From Alphaproteobacteria bacterium MarineAlpha9_Bin6 (GTDB taxonomy: Bacteria; Pseudomonadota; Alphaproteobacteria; UBA7887), in NCBI GenBank assembly GCA_002937585.1, contig PTKE01000019.1, positions 1-32,348 of the forward strand: DNA of 32,348 bases, given 5' to 3'. Positions 16,813 to 26,313 of the stretch are shown one piece after another. Within the stretch, counting starts at the first letter, position 1; each line of letters begins with the position of its first letter. Made by a program: the position numbers and the translations under genes. Under the pieces are notes generated by a model. That model worked only from the letters and a program-made list of their open reading frames with translations. It did not search any database and was not told where the DNA came from.

Positions 16813-16988
16813 GGTGTAACGGTATCTTAAAAATAGCGTTCATGGAAATGGTGCCAAAACTCACTCGGATACGCGGATTAGCCATAACTACGCCATAATT
16901 GCTCGTTAACAGGATTCGGTCAGAAGAGATCTATTGGCGCACGCATTATGGTCTGTGCGTTTGGTTACGGGTGATTCTAATAATCGAA

Positions 16989-19448
16989 ATGGTTTCGGCG
17001 CGACGAACAAACCCGTTCTCTGTGCTTGTGCGCTTGTTAGGCGTGTTTACTTTGATTAGTTTGATTGGCGCACTGGTCGTGCTGTGTGCAGGCGTCTGGG
17101 GCTTGCACCATTATACGCGTGGTCTTCCTGAGTATTCAAAGTTAGACGATTATGAACCGCCAACGCTAACTCGGCTGCATGCTGGAGATGGCCGTTTATT
17201 GGCTGAATATGCTGAGGAACAGAGAGTCTTTGTGCCCATCGAGGCCATACCCCAGATGTTGGTTAACGCATTCATTGCGGCGGAAGATAAGAATTTCTAT
17301 CGCCACCCTGGGGTCGATTTACTTGGAATAGCACGTGCTGTAATCCAGAACTTGCTTCATGCAGCATCTGGTAGGCGCCTTATTGGTGCCTCTACTATTA
17401 CCCAACAGGTCGCAAAGAATTTCTTGCTTACAAACGAGGTTTCGATTGATCGCAAGATCCGAGAGGCAATCCTCGCAATTCGGATTGAGCGAACATTGTC
17501 AAAACATCGGATATTAGAACTGTATCTAAACGAAATTTTTTTGGGTCAGCGGTCCTACGGCGTTGCTGCTGCATCGATGCATTATTTTAATAAGGCACTT
17601 GAGGATTTAAACCTTGCAGAAGCTGCTTTTTTAGCCGGCTTGCCGAAGGCTCCAAATTCCTACCATCCAAAACGCAATCCCCGTGCTGCCGTTGGTCGTC
17701 GGAATTACGTTCTAAGGCGCATGCTCGAGGACGGCTATATTGATAGCGAACAACTTTGGGCTGCCAGTGGAAAGTCAATCGAACTTCGCGGGCGGAAACC
17801 TGGCGAGGTAATCAATGCTCCTTTTTTTGCGGAAGAGGTGCGTCGTGAAATTATTGATAGATATGGCGAGGATGCACTTTATCGTGGTGGTTTATCGGTG
17901 CGCACAACTCTTGATCCGCGGCTGCAGACAATAGGTTCGCAGGCACTGCGTGACGGCCTAATCTCTTATGATCGTCGACACGGCTGGCGTGGGCCGATCG
18001 CTCGAATAAACACCGAGAAAAGTTGGATAGACCAGCTAAAACGCGTCCCAATTCCTGCCGGTATGAACGAGTGGATGTTGGCAGTTGTATTGGAAATGAC
18101 GAACGAAACTGCCTTCATTGGTTTAAGTGATCGCAGTCGTGGCTCGATTCCTTTGGCCGAACTAACGTGGGCGCGGGCGTGTTGGGAGAATCAAAAGCTT
18201 GGTCCAGAAATTCTTCAAGTTCCAGAAGTGTTGACGCGTGGGGATGTAATTGCAGTTGAGTCACTAATATCGCAGGGGAAGGAAGACGAACAACCGACCA
18301 AGACATACGCTCTACGTCAAATTCCTGATGTGGAGGGTGGATTTGTGGCCCTTGATCCACACACTGGAAGAATTTTGGCAATGGTTGGCGGTTGGAGTTT
18401 TCAGGAAAGTCAGTTTAATCGAGTCACACAGGCCATGCGCCAACCTGGATCAGCCTTCAAACCTTTCGTTTATTTAGCTGCCATTGAGGAGGGTTACACA
18501 CCGGCGAGCGTGATTCTCGACGCTCCGTTCGTAATTGACCAGGGTCCAAATCTTGGGCTGTGGAAACCGGAAAATTATGGGCGTGAGTTTGGCGGCCCTG
18601 CCACCCTTCGTTTCGGCATTGAGAAATCGCGCAATTTAATGACTGTTCGTTTAGCCAACAGTATTGGCATAGGGAAGGTAGTTGAGGCGGCGCGTCGATT
18701 TGGAATTGGCGTATTTCAGCCTCATCTTTCGATAGCTTTAGGGTCAGGTGAAACCACTTTACTAAAATTAACTGCCGCTTATGCAATGTTAGTCAATGGT
18801 GGAAAACAGATCAGCCCCTCGTTGATAGAGAGGATTCAGAACCGTCATGGTCTCACCATAGCACGCCGTGACAAAAGGCCTTGCGCTGAATGTCAAGGTG
18901 TCCTCGGCCTTAATCCTAATGTGCCTAGACTGATGGACTACCGCAAACGCGTCACGGATCCGGCCACTGCTTTCCAAGTGACATGGATGCTTAAAGGGGT
19001 GGTGGATCGTGGCACCGGGCGGCGAATTAGGGAACTGGGTAGGCCGCTAGCTGGCAAGACCGGTACAACCAATAAAAGCTTTGATACTTGGTTTATTGGT
19101 TTTTCTCCTGATTTGGTTGCTGGAGTATATGTTGGTTTCGACAAACCGCGGACACTGGGGTACAAGCAAACCGGTTCTAACGTTGCTGCCCCCATCTTCA
19201 AAAACTTTATGGAGTTGGCGACGGCTGACCAGCCGCCAGTGCCTTTTCGAATTCCACGTGGCATTCGTATGGTCCGGATTGATGCTAAAACTGGTCGTTT
19301 ACCGGAGCCGTCCACGGAACGTATGATCTTGGAAGCCTTTAAGCCGGGTACTGAGCCGACCTCCAAAACGATGATGAACCCCGATTCCGTTGGTAGCCCA
19401 GCTGTTCCACGGGACGGTTCATCCACATTCGACACCGGTCTCTACTGA
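16989..19448 (+). CDS. mrcA: Penicillin-binding protein 1A, bifunctional glycosyltransferase/transpeptidase
   Basis: The 819-residue class A PBP polymerises and cross-links peptidoglycan in the periplasm. It has a cytoplasmic tail and one membrane anchor (about residues 13-36), then the GT51 domain with FIAAEDKNFYRHPG (catalytic Glu about 99), GASTITQQVAKN and LYLNEIFLG. An OB-like insert follows, and the transpeptidase domain shows QPGSAFKPF (Ser488-x-x-Lys491), SRN (547-549) and KTGTT (from Lys690). ATG at 16989 is chosen because it places the anchor near the N-terminus as in relatives; an in-frame TTG at 16899 would add 30 residues. The next gene, prfB, is the usual alphaproteobacterial neighbour. 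Confidence 0.97.
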   Translation: MVSARRTNPFSVLVRLLGVFTLISLIGALVVLCAGVWGLHHYTRGLPEYSKLDDYEPPTLTRLHAGDGRLLAEYAEEQRVFVPIEAIPQMLVNAFIAAEDKNFYRHPGVDLLGIARAVIQNLLHAASGRRLIGASTITQQVAKNFLLTNEVSIDRKIREAILAIRIERTLSKHRILELYLNEIFLGQRSYGVAAASMHYFNKALEDLNLAEAAFLAGLPKAPNSYHPKRNPRAAVGRRNYVLRRMLEDGYIDSEQLWAASGKSIELRGRKPGEVINAPFFAEEVRREIIDRYGEDALYRGGLSVRTTLDPRLQTIGSQALRDGLISYDRRHGWRGPIARINTEKSWIDQLKRVPIPAGMNEWMLAVVLEMTNETAFIGLSDRSRGSIPLAELTWARACWENQKLGPEILQVPEVLTRGDVIAVESLISQGKEDEQPTKTYALRQIPDVEGGFVALDPHTGRILAMVGGWSFQESQFNRVTQAMRQPGSAFKPFVYLAAIEEGYTPASVILDAPFVIDQGPNLGLWKPENYGREFGGPATLRFGIEKSRNLMTVRLANSIGIGKVVEAARRFGIGVFQPHLSIALGSGETTLLKLTAAYAMLVNGGKQISPSLIERIQNRHGLTIARRDKRPCAECQGVLGLNPNVPRLMDYRKRVTDPATAFQVTWMLKGVVDRGTGRRIRELGRPLAGKTGTTNKSFDTWFIGFSPDLVAGVYVGFDKPRTLGYKQTGSNVAAPIFKNFMELATADQPPVPFRIPRGIRMVRIDAKTGRLPEPSTERMILEAFKPGTEPTSKTMMNPDSVGSPAVPRDGSSTFDTGLY

Positions 19449-19638
19449 TAAAAATGTAGCTAATTGCTCTGTTTGAATCAAATTTTATTGATAATATCGT
19501 TGTGTCGTAGCAGACAGTAGTGGTTAGAAAAAAGAGTCAGAGGTTACTGAAAGACCGAAACTGTATGTACCAGTACCTGTATAACTTCGTTACGGCAGTG
19601 AAATTTTTTGTTTGAATGGATTGAGAATAGAGTATGCG

Positions 19639-20764
19639 ATGCGCGCTGAAATAGAAGCTGTAGCCGATGAGTTACGTGCGTCATTGGTGCTGCTAAGGGG
19701 GCATCTTTGACCCGGAGACAGCACAGACACGTCTGGAGCAGTTGAATGCCCGCGCTGAGGACCCAGATCTTTGGAAGGATAAGGATGCGGCGCAAAAGGT
19801 AATGCGAGAGCGCAACCGGCTGCAAACTTCGATTGACGGCTACGAAGGGCTGGTGCGTGAGTTTTCTGAAAATGTAGAGCTGATCGAATTGGCAGAGTCT
19901 GAGAACGATTCAGATATCGTTTCTGAAGCGGAAGATGCCTTGTGCGCGCTCGCTCAGCGTGCTCGCAAACTTGAGCTCGAAACTATGCTGTCAGGGGAGG
20001 CCGACGGGAACGGTTGTTTCGTAGAAATCCATGCGGGTGCTGGTGGAACGGAAAGCCAGGACTGGGCTTTCATGCTCCGCCGGCTTTATCTCCGTTGGGC
20101 CGATAGCCACGATTATAAAGTAGAAATGGTTGAGGAGAGTTTGGGCGAGGAGGCAGGAATTAAGACCGGCGTGGTTAAAATTTCCGGACTAAACGCATAC
20201 GGTTGGCTTAAGACAGAAAGCGGAGTGCATCGATTGGTGCGCATCTCACCTTTCGATTCAAACTCACGCCGTCACACGAGTTTCGCAAGCGTTTGGGTCT
20301 ATCCCATGGTTGATGAGTCAATTGAAATACAGATCGAAGATAAGGACCTGCGAGTGGATACATATCGGGCGTCAGGCGCTGGGGGGCAACATGTTAACAA
20401 GACTGACTCGGCGGTGCGAATTACACATATGCCAACTCGTATTGTGGTTCAATGTCAGAGCCAGCGGTCACAACACAAGAATAGAGCCACAGCAATGAGC
20501 ATGCTGAAATCACGGTTATACGAATTGGAATTGCAAAAACGTAAAGCTGATATGGCGGCTCAGGAGGCCGACAAAACGGAAATTGGCTGGGGGCATCAGA
20601 TCCGGTCTTATGTTCTTCAACCCTATCAAATGGTGAAGGACTTACGGACTGGGGTAGAGACGAGTAACACTAGCGCCGTATTAGATGGCGACATCGACCA
20701 ATTTTTGAGTTCTGCGTTGGCCGCCCAAGTAACCGGAGACAGCAATTTATCGGGGACAGGTTGA
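19639..20764 (+). CDS. prfB: Peptide chain release factor 2, made by +1 programmed frameshift
   Basis: RF2 releases peptides at UGA and UAA. The first 23 codons run from ATG 19639 to CTT (19705-19707) and meet an in-frame TGA (19708-19710). Shifting +1 (resuming at GAC, 19709) gives [22 protein letters not shown] and the full protein, 374 residues, i.e. join 19639-19707 and 19709-20764. The UGA/UAA-specific SPF tripeptide is in [16 protein letters not shown], and the peptidyl-hydrolysis loop is [16 protein letters not shown]. Because RF2 itself terminates at this UGA, low RF2 favours frameshifting and its own synthesis. Annotation starting at 19742 would cut off the N-terminus. Confidence 0.97.
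19696..19711 (+). promoter_or_regulatory. RF2 programmed frameshift site
   Basis: AGGGGG (19696-19701), three bases, then CTT TGA C (19705-19711). This is the classical arrangement: an internal Shine-Dalgarno-like element that pulls the ribosome, a slippery CUU codon and a slow UGA followed by C. It agrees closely with the Escherichia coli prfB site. Confidence 0.95.
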
Positions 20765-20882
20765 TTACAAGCTCAGTGCCGACTTAGGAGCCTCCTTCCA
20801 AAAAAGGCTTGTTGTTCTTGTCTCCTGGGATGCGTGAAAGTTGATGCATTTGTGTGTGGTGGTTAAGTTCCTCTTTTTGGCA

Positions 20883-21671
20883 CTACGCCCCTATTCCGTA
20901 GTGTTTTGCCCAAGTTAAACCGGAGGAGGTTGAACCTGCAGGGCGATATTCACAGCCGATCCAACCATCAAAATCGAGGGAATCGATTAATTCAAACAGA
21001 TATGGATAATTGACTTCTCCCAAATCCGGCTCATGGCGAGCGGGAACCCCGGCAATTTGGTAATGCCGGGTGATGTCCGTGTTATCACGGATGAGGGTTT
21101 CAAGATCACCATTCATAATTTGAGCGTGGTAGAGATCAAATTGAAGCCGGACATTGTGGCTTCTCACTTCATCGATGATTTCACGCGCGTCCGATATGCG
21201 GCTCAGAAAGTAACCGGGTGCATCACGTTTGTCGTTGATCGGCTCTATCAGCAAATCCACGCTGTATTTGGCAGCCATGGGTGCGGCGCGCTTTAAGTTT
21301 GCCACGAAGGTTGCCCGTGCTTCTCGACGAGCGTCTTCCTCTTTAACTATTCCAGCCATTACGTGGATCCGACCGCAGCCCAGTATTGCTGCATAATCGA
21401 GCGCAAGTTGAAGTGATGAAAAAAAATCGGTTTCGCGACCAGGAATCGCGCCAAGCCCTCGATCGCCAGCTTTCCAATCTCCTGGTGGCATATTGAACAG
21501 TGCCTGTTTAAGATTATTTTCCGTTAATGCACTCCTAATTTCATTAGCATCCCACTCGTATGGGAAAAGAAATTCAACGCCTTTGAAACCACAAGCGGCA
21601 GCGGCGTTGAAGCGATCAAGAAAATCGTGCTCCGTAAAAAGCATTGAGAGGTTAGCGGCGAAATTCGGCAT
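20883..21671 (-). CDS. Hydroxypyruvate isomerase-family TIM-barrel protein
   Basis: The 262-residue protein belongs to the xylose-isomerase-like TIM barrels of the hydroxypyruvate / 2-oxo-tetronate isomerase group. It has MPNFAANLSMLF, GFKGVEFLFPYEW, GCGRIHVMAG, LLIEPINDKRDAPGYFL with the first catalytic Glu, VRLQFDLYHAQIM, and GWIGCEYRPAG with the second. It should interconvert an alpha-hydroxy aldehyde and ketone such as hydroxypyruvate and tartronate semialdehyde, but the real substrate is open. ATG at 21671 is favoured over an upstream TTG at 21686 because TTGAGG sits about nine bases before it and relatives begin with MPxFAANLS. It follows the M20 gene after 11 bases, in one operon. Confidence 0.92.
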   Translation of the reverse strand: MPNFAANLSMLFTEHDFLDRFNAAAACGFKGVEFLFPYEWDANEIRSALTENNLKQALFNMPPGDWKAGDRGLGAIPGRETDFFSSLQLALDYAAILGCGRIHVMAGIVKEEDARREARATFVANLKRAAPMAAKYSVDLLIEPINDKRDAPGYFLSRISDAREIIDEVRSHNVRLQFDLYHAQIMNGDLETLIRDNTDITRHYQIAGVPARHEPDLGEVNYPYLFELIDSLDFDGWIGCEYRPAGSTSSGLTWAKHYGIGA

Positions 21672-21682
21672 GCATTGAGTCC

Positions 21683-22846
21683 TCAACTCTTTGCTAACGC
21701 GGTTTCAGCCAAACGAACAAAATAGCTCGCGCCTATAGGCAGGATTTCATCGTTGAAATTGTAGCGCGGATTATGGAGTTGTGCGCTCTCGGTATCTTCC
21801 CCGTTGCCTATCCACGCATATGCCCCGGGTTTATCTTGGAGGTAGAAAGCAAAATCTTCCGAGCCCATGACTTGTACCTGCTTTCGAGCCTCTAGTCCGG
21901 TAACCTCAACTGCTACATCACGCGCGAATTGTGCTTGTTGTTCGTGGTTTGTTGTTGGCGGGTAGCCATGATCGTATGCGACTTCAACTTCGACACCATG
22001 GCCGACAGCCACTCCTTCAATCATTTTTGTCATGCGTTCCATATTTTTTTGACCAAGATCCAGGTTGAAATAACGCACTGTCCCACCGAAGGTGACCGAA
22101 TCGGGGATCACGTTGAAAGCGTCGCCTCCGTTAATCTTGGTCACTGAAATGACCAGCGTATCGTGTGGGTCGGCAGCACGTGAGACTAGGCTTTGAAGGC
22201 CGTTTACCATTGCCGCTGTTGCGACTACTGGATCAATCGCGAGATGGGGCATTGCCCCGTGGCCGCCACGTCCCTTGACAGTGACCAAAAACTGGTCAGC
22301 CGCTGCCATAACAGGCCCAGGTGATACGGTAATTTCGCCTACAGCAACCCCGGGCATATTGTGCACACCGTAAATGGCATCTACTGGGAACCGGTCAAAT
22401 AAACCGTCCTCCATCATTGCCTTGGCGCCGGCATATCCTTCTTCGGCCGGTTGGAATACCAACACTACGGTGCCGGAGAAGTTTCTTGTCTCGGCCAGAT
22501 ACTTGGCGGCGCCCAGCAGCATAGTGGTGTGCCCATCGTGACCACATGCGTGCATCACGCCCTCATTTATCGACGTATAGGGTACACCAGTGTCCTCAGT
22601 GATGGGCAAAGCATCCATGTCGGCCCGAAGCCCAATCGATGGGCCTGTCCCATTACGAATGATGCCGACCAATCCGGTTCCACCAATTCCTTCAACGATT
22701 TCGTCGACACCAAAGTTTGCTAGGAGTTCGGCGACTCTACCAGCAGTCCGGTGTTCCTTGTAGGCAAGTTCTGGGTGTTTGTGTATGTCTTGGCGCCAAC
22801 CTCGCATATCGTCGTGGTAGGCAGAAATACGATTCACGATCGGCAT
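21683..22846 (-). CDS. M20 family amidohydrolase (hippurate/N-acyl amino acid hydrolase type)
   Basis: The 387-residue enzyme carries the M20D metal ligands: Cys101 and His103 in HACGHDGH, Glu135-Glu136 in FQPAEEGYAG, His162 in YGVHNMPG, and a C-terminal His in QLHNPRYNFND. RQDIHKHPELAYKEHRTA and RADMDALPITE are family hallmarks. Such enzymes remove acyl groups from amino acids, or are IAA-conjugate or hippurate hydrolases; specificity cannot be assigned. AAGGAA lies seven to eight bases before the ATG on the minus strand. No signal peptide, so cytoplasmic. It is transcribed away from the acyl-CoA ligase at 22958 and leads the isomerase-like gene. Confidence 0.95.
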   Translation of the reverse strand: MPIVNRISAYHDDMRGWRQDIHKHPELAYKEHRTAGRVAELLANFGVDEIVEGIGGTGLVGIIRNGTGPSIGLRADMDALPITEDTGVPYTSINEGVMHACGHDGHTTMLLGAAKYLAETRNFSGTVVLVFQPAEEGYAGAKAMMEDGLFDRFPVDAIYGVHNMPGVAVGEITVSPGPVMAAADQFLVTVKGRGGHGAMPHLAIDPVVATAAMVNGLQSLVSRAADPHDTLVISVTKINGGDAFNVIPDSVTFGGTVRYFNLDLGQKNMERMTKMIEGVAVGHGVEVEVAYDHGYPPTTNHEQQAQFARDVAVEVTGLEARKQVQVMGSEDFAFYLQDKPGAYAWIGNGEDTESAQLHNPRYNFNDEILPIGASYFVRLAETALAKS

Positions 22847-22957
22847 GTGGGATTCCTTAAATTTGATCGTTCCTAACGTCAGCGGTACATGTTACCACGA
22901 GCTCCAGTAATGGTCATAGTAGTGTTACGTCGCACACTGTGATTGAACGAAAAATCA

Positions 22958-24523
22958 ATGGCGAGCAATAGAATTATAATGGAAGAAGTCAGCAGCGCAG
23001 GGCAGACAACTATCGGACGCTTGCTGCGGGAACAAGTGAGAACTCGAGGGGATACAATTGCCGTCGAGAGTTCTAGTGTTAACTGGACCTATCGGGACTT
23101 TAATGATCGTGTAAATCGACTTGCTAATTTTCTCGTTTCGCGAGGCTTTAGGCATGGCGACCGCGTCGCAATCTTGTCCGAGAATCGGTCGGAGTACCTG
23201 GAACTTGAATTTGCTGCAGCAAAACTGGGTATGATCGTTGCAGCCCTGAACTGGCGACTCGCGGGCGATGAGCAGACTCATTGCATAAGTCTCACGAGCC
23301 CTCGAATTGGTTTTGTTTCACCTCGTTTCGTGAATGCTTTGCAAGGGCTGGCTCATGGGATGGAAGACGTTCTCGTGTTCGGTGCTGAGTATGAATTGCT
23401 ACTGTCACAAGCCCCAAATTTTGAGCCAGACGACATAGCCAGTCCAGAGGACCCTCTTGTCATTTTATATACCAGTGGCACCACTGGCCGGCCAAAAGGC
23501 GCCGTTATCAGCCACCGGGCCTTCTTGGCACGGCTCTGCGTATTTTGTTCGGACTATGGCATGACCAGGTCGGATACCTTCGTCGCGTGGCCGCCCATGT
23601 TCCATATGGCTTCGACAGATTTGTCGATTGGTATGTTGTTAATTGGTGGGAAGGTCATACAGGTTGATGGTTTTGACGTTGACCGCCTCGTTGATATTGT
23701 TTCCTCTGAGCGGCTTGGATGGTTTGTTATTATGCCGGGTGTCGTAGAACGCCTCATTGAATGCTTAAAGGCGCGCTCGGTCATACCCAAACGGATTTTA
23801 ATGATAGGGGCCATGGCGGATCTTTTGCCGAGGCACCAGATAGCGGAGATCACTCATCTTCTCCGTAGCCCTTATTTAAACAGTTTTGGCTCGACGGAAA
23901 CTGGTATTCCGCCGTGCTCGGGAGGTTTGTTAGCTCCGGGTCGCACTCATGTGCCGTTGTCAAAGATCCAAAGTTCATTTTGTGAGGTAAGGTTGGTGAA
24001 TTCTGAGGGTGAGGTGGTGCCGGACGGCACCCCGGGTGAGCTTATAATTCGCGGACCAACCCTCTTCAGCGGTTATTGGAGCGCTGACGATGTTAATAAA
24101 GAAGAATTTTCAGGCGGTTGGTTCCACATGGGAGACATCTTCTGTCGTAACTCTGATGGGTCGTATGATTTTGTTGACCGCGCCAAGTACCTGATAAAGT
24201 CAGGTGGAGAAAATATCTATCCCGCAGAGATTGAACGTGTCTTACTTGAAGACGATCGGGTTGCCGACGCCGTAGTTGTCCGAAGGTCCGATCCCAAGTG
24301 GGGGGAAGTGCCGGTAGCCGTCGTAGCCCGTAAAGAAGCAACACTTACGAAGGTCGAACTCTTGCAGATCTGCCGGAAGTATTTAGCTGGTTATAAGCAG
24401 CCCAAGCAAATTTACTTTGTCCCCCTGGAGGATATACCTCGCAGCACCACCGGAAAAATTCAACGCCATGAGGTTGAAAAATGGGTGGTCCAGGCAGGCT
24501 GTAAATCGGGCCTGGGAGGTTAG
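22958..24523 (+). CDS. Acyl-CoA synthetase / AMP-dependent ligase
   Basis: The 521-residue ANL enzyme has the P-loop ILYTSGTTGRPKGAVISH, an NSFGSTETG segment, GGWFHMGDIFCRNSDGSYDFVDRAKYLIKSGGENIYPAEIE, and the C-terminal catalytic Lys in PRSTTGKIQRHEV. It forms acyl-CoA from a free acid and ATP. It differs substantially from the ligase at 15280-16812, so it is not a recent duplicate. ATG at 22958 is used; TTG at 22943 and ATG at 22979 are also possible and no strong ribosome-binding site decides. It is divergent from the M20 gene and convergent with the alcohol dehydrogenase, whose stop codon overlaps its own by two bases in a four-base gene overlap. Confidence 0.93.
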   Translation: MASNRIIMEEVSSAGQTTIGRLLREQVRTRGDTIAVESSSVNWTYRDFNDRVNRLANFLVSRGFRHGDRVAILSENRSEYLELEFAAAKLGMIVAALNWRLAGDEQTHCISLTSPRIGFVSPRFVNALQGLAHGMEDVLVFGAEYELLLSQAPNFEPDDIASPEDPLVILYTSGTTGRPKGAVISHRAFLARLCVFCSDYGMTRSDTFVAWPPMFHMASTDLSIGMLLIGGKVIQVDGFDVDRLVDIVSSERLGWFVIMPGVVERLIECLKARSVIPKRILMIGAMADLLPRHQIAEITHLLRSPYLNSFGSTETGIPPCSGGLLAPGRTHVPLSKIQSSFCEVRLVNSEGEVVPDGTPGELIIRGPTLFSGYWSADDVNKEEFSGGWFHMGDIFCRNSDGSYDFVDRAKYLIKSGGENIYPAEIERVLLEDDRVADAVVVRRSDPKWGEVPVAVVARKEATLTKVELLQICRKYLAGYKQPKQIYFVPLEDIPRSTTGKIQRHEVEKWVVQAGCKSGLGG

Positions 24524-25626
24524 GATTGTAAATCTATCACGCTGCGTATGACATCACTTTGCCCCATCGAAGCAAAGCCTTCATTTATTTGATCAAGCTT
24601 TATGCGTTGGCTGATCAATTCATCCAGCATCAGCTTGCCGTCTAAATATGTTTGCACCAGAAGTGGAAAGTCGCGCCTAGGGCGAGCACCCCCATAAGAC
24701 GAACGCACGATGACGCGTTCCCCCATCATTGCGCCCCATCGTACCGGGATCTCTCTCTGGACGTCCGTTTTGCCAAGAAGCACGACCATTCCGCCCTGGC
24801 GAACAGACTCGATTGCAGGTGAAAACGTGTGGGTGATCCCAGCTGCTTCAATTACGTAATCAGCGCCACGGCCGGCTGTCATCGTTTTTACTTCATCAAC
24901 AGGATCCGTTTCTGAGGCATTTACTATCTCTGTTGCTCCAAATCGCCGAGCAATAGTAAGCTTTTCGTTGGCTACATCTATGGCAATGATTGGCTCTGCT
25001 CCGGAGAGACGTGCACCTTGAACCACATTTAGTCCAACTGCGCCGGTTCCGAATACTGCCACCGACGCGCCCATTGGAACCTTTGCTATATTGGTGATTG
25101 CACCAAAGCCCGTCATTACTTCGCAGCCGATCAGGCAAGCACGGTCAAAAGGAATTTCTTTGGATACTCGGATAGCACCGCTTTCGGGCACAATCGTATA
25201 TTGAGCATGGGTTGACGTTTCGGAGAAGTGATGGAGTTTCGTACCGTTGACAGTCATCCGGGATGTATCGTCCATAAGGTGACCTTTGGGGCGGGTATTG
25301 GTGACTACCTCACACAGGATTGGTTGGTTCCGGTCGCAATAGAAACAGTGCCCGCAGCTAGGGTTCCAAGAGCAAATCACATGGTTGCCAGGGGAAACGA
25401 GGGAGACGCCATCGCCCACCGCTTCGACGACACCGGCCCCCTCATGGCCGAGCACGATTGGCAACGGATAGGCAAGGGACCCTTGGATTACTTCCAGGTC
25501 TGTATGGCATAGTCCGCTCGCATGGAGGCGGATTAGCACATCACCAGGTTTCGGATCGACAGTCTGGATTTCCTCGATTGCCAACGGCGTACCATATTCG
25601 TGCAATACCGCCGCTTGGAATTTCAC
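24520..25626 (-). CDS. Zinc-dependent alcohol dehydrogenase (class III-like)
   Basis: The 368-residue medium-chain dehydrogenase has catalytic zinc ligands Cys40 (GLCHTDLEV), His61 (GHEGAG) and Cys168 (IGCEVMTGFG). The structural zinc site has Cys91, Cys94, Cys97 and Cys105 (CGHCFYCDRNQPILC). The cofactor motif is GTGAVG (193-198), followed by Asp217, indicating NAD preference. It oxidises an alcohol to an aldehyde or ketone; the substrate is unknown, though the class III-like pattern includes S-(hydroxymethyl)glutathione and aryl-alcohol enzymes. The start is GTG at 25626, with ACAGG just before it. It lies 24 bases after the VOC gene, in the same direction, so the two are likely cotranscribed. 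Confidence 0.94.
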   Translation of the reverse strand: MKFQAAVLHEYGTPLAIEEIQTVDPKPGDVLIRLHASGLCHTDLEVIQGSLAYPLPIVLGHEGAGVVEAVGDGVSLVSPGNHVICSWNPSCGHCFYCDRNQPILCEVVTNTRPKGHLMDDTSRMTVNGTKLHHFSETSTHAQYTIVPESGAIRVSKEIPFDRACLIGCEVMTGFGAITNIAKVPMGASVAVFGTGAVGLNVVQGARLSGAEPIIAIDVANEKLTIARRFGATEIVNASETDPVDEVKTMTAGRGADYVIEAAGITHTFSPAIESVRQGGMVVLLGKTDVQREIPVRWGAMMGERVIVRSSYGGARPRRDFPLLVQTYLDGKLMLDELISQRIKLDQINEGFASMGQSDVIRSVIDLQS

Positions 25627-25650
25627 CCTGTTAACTCTCGGTTCGTAATA

Positions 25651-26313
25651 TTATTCGGCTGCCGTCCTAACGGCCTCCATCGACTGTTGCTGGTCCAACA
25701 CTTCTTTTAGGTCGGGAGTCAGGTGAACTAAACCGCGGCGAACAAAGTCATCGCGCATAGCAAAGCCGTTACCAGGATGGGCGATCATTTGTCTTTCGGG
25801 CGTAGGCGCACTTACTTTAGGCCAATGGCCTGGCTGTGGACTAGCCCCTTCCTCTGCTACTGGCAGTGGATTTGTGTCGAGAATTGCCGGTGCACTGACA
25901 ATCGCTACGCAATCCCAAGATGCCTCCAACGGCAAGTTATTGACTGGATCGAAGAAGTATATCGACCATACTGTGCCGTGATCAACGGCATCCGAAACCT
26001 CGATATCAGCGGCCTCAAGCTTATCTTTGAGGTGGAAAAGTTCTTTCCGCGAATCGACGGTGAAAGACACGTGATCGAAGCCAATAGGTCTGTCGGTGGG
26101 TGAGCCGTGGAATTTGTCATAGGCCATAGGTTTCGCGATTTCATATTCAAAAAAGGCCACTGCTCCATCGCCGCATTTGAAAAAGTAGTGGCGAAAGCCG
26201 TCATGGCCAATACCCGATATCAGATCCATTTCTAGCAGATCGCGGTAAAACCGGATGGTTGCTTCCATGTCCGGGGTGATGAATGCGAGATGATTGAGAC
26301 CTTTAATAAGCAT
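25651..26313 (-). CDS. VOC-superfamily protein, glyoxalase/extradiol dioxygenase-like
   Basis: The 220-residue protein has two beta-alpha-beta-beta-beta modules of the vicinal-oxygen-chelate fold. Likely metal ligands are His8 (LNHLAF), a Glu in FFEYE near residue 57, His81 (FDHVSF) and Glu131 (LPLEASWD). IRFYRDLLEMDL is the typical helix. Beyond residue 135 it has an unusual 85-residue C-terminal extension, rich in Pro and charged residues, which small VOC proteins usually lack. It may be a dioxygenase, a lyase or an epimerase. It precedes the alcohol dehydrogenase by 24 bases, in one probable catabolic operon. The ATG start has only a weak GGA element upstream. Confidence 0.88.
   Translation of the reverse strand: MLIKGLNHLAFITPDMEATIRFYRDLLEMDLISGIGHDGFRHYFFKCGDGAVAFFEYEIAKPMAYDKFHGSPTDRPIGFDHVSFTVDSRKELFHLKDKLEAADIEVSDAVDHGTVWSIYFFDPVNNLPLEASWDCVAIVSAPAILDTNPLPVAEEGASPQPGHWPKVSAPTPERQMIAHPGNGFAMRDDFVRRGLVHLTPDLKEVLDQQQSMEAVRTAAE

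Noticed and set aside
19708-19710. In-frame TGA in prfB as a sign of a pseudogene
   Set aside because: The AGGGGG-N3-CTT-TGA-C context is the normal programmed frameshift and the rest of the gene is intact.
20790-20816. Short AGCCT/AGGCT stem after prfB as a terminator
   Set aside because: Five base pairs with a long loop and no clear T-run; too weak to call.
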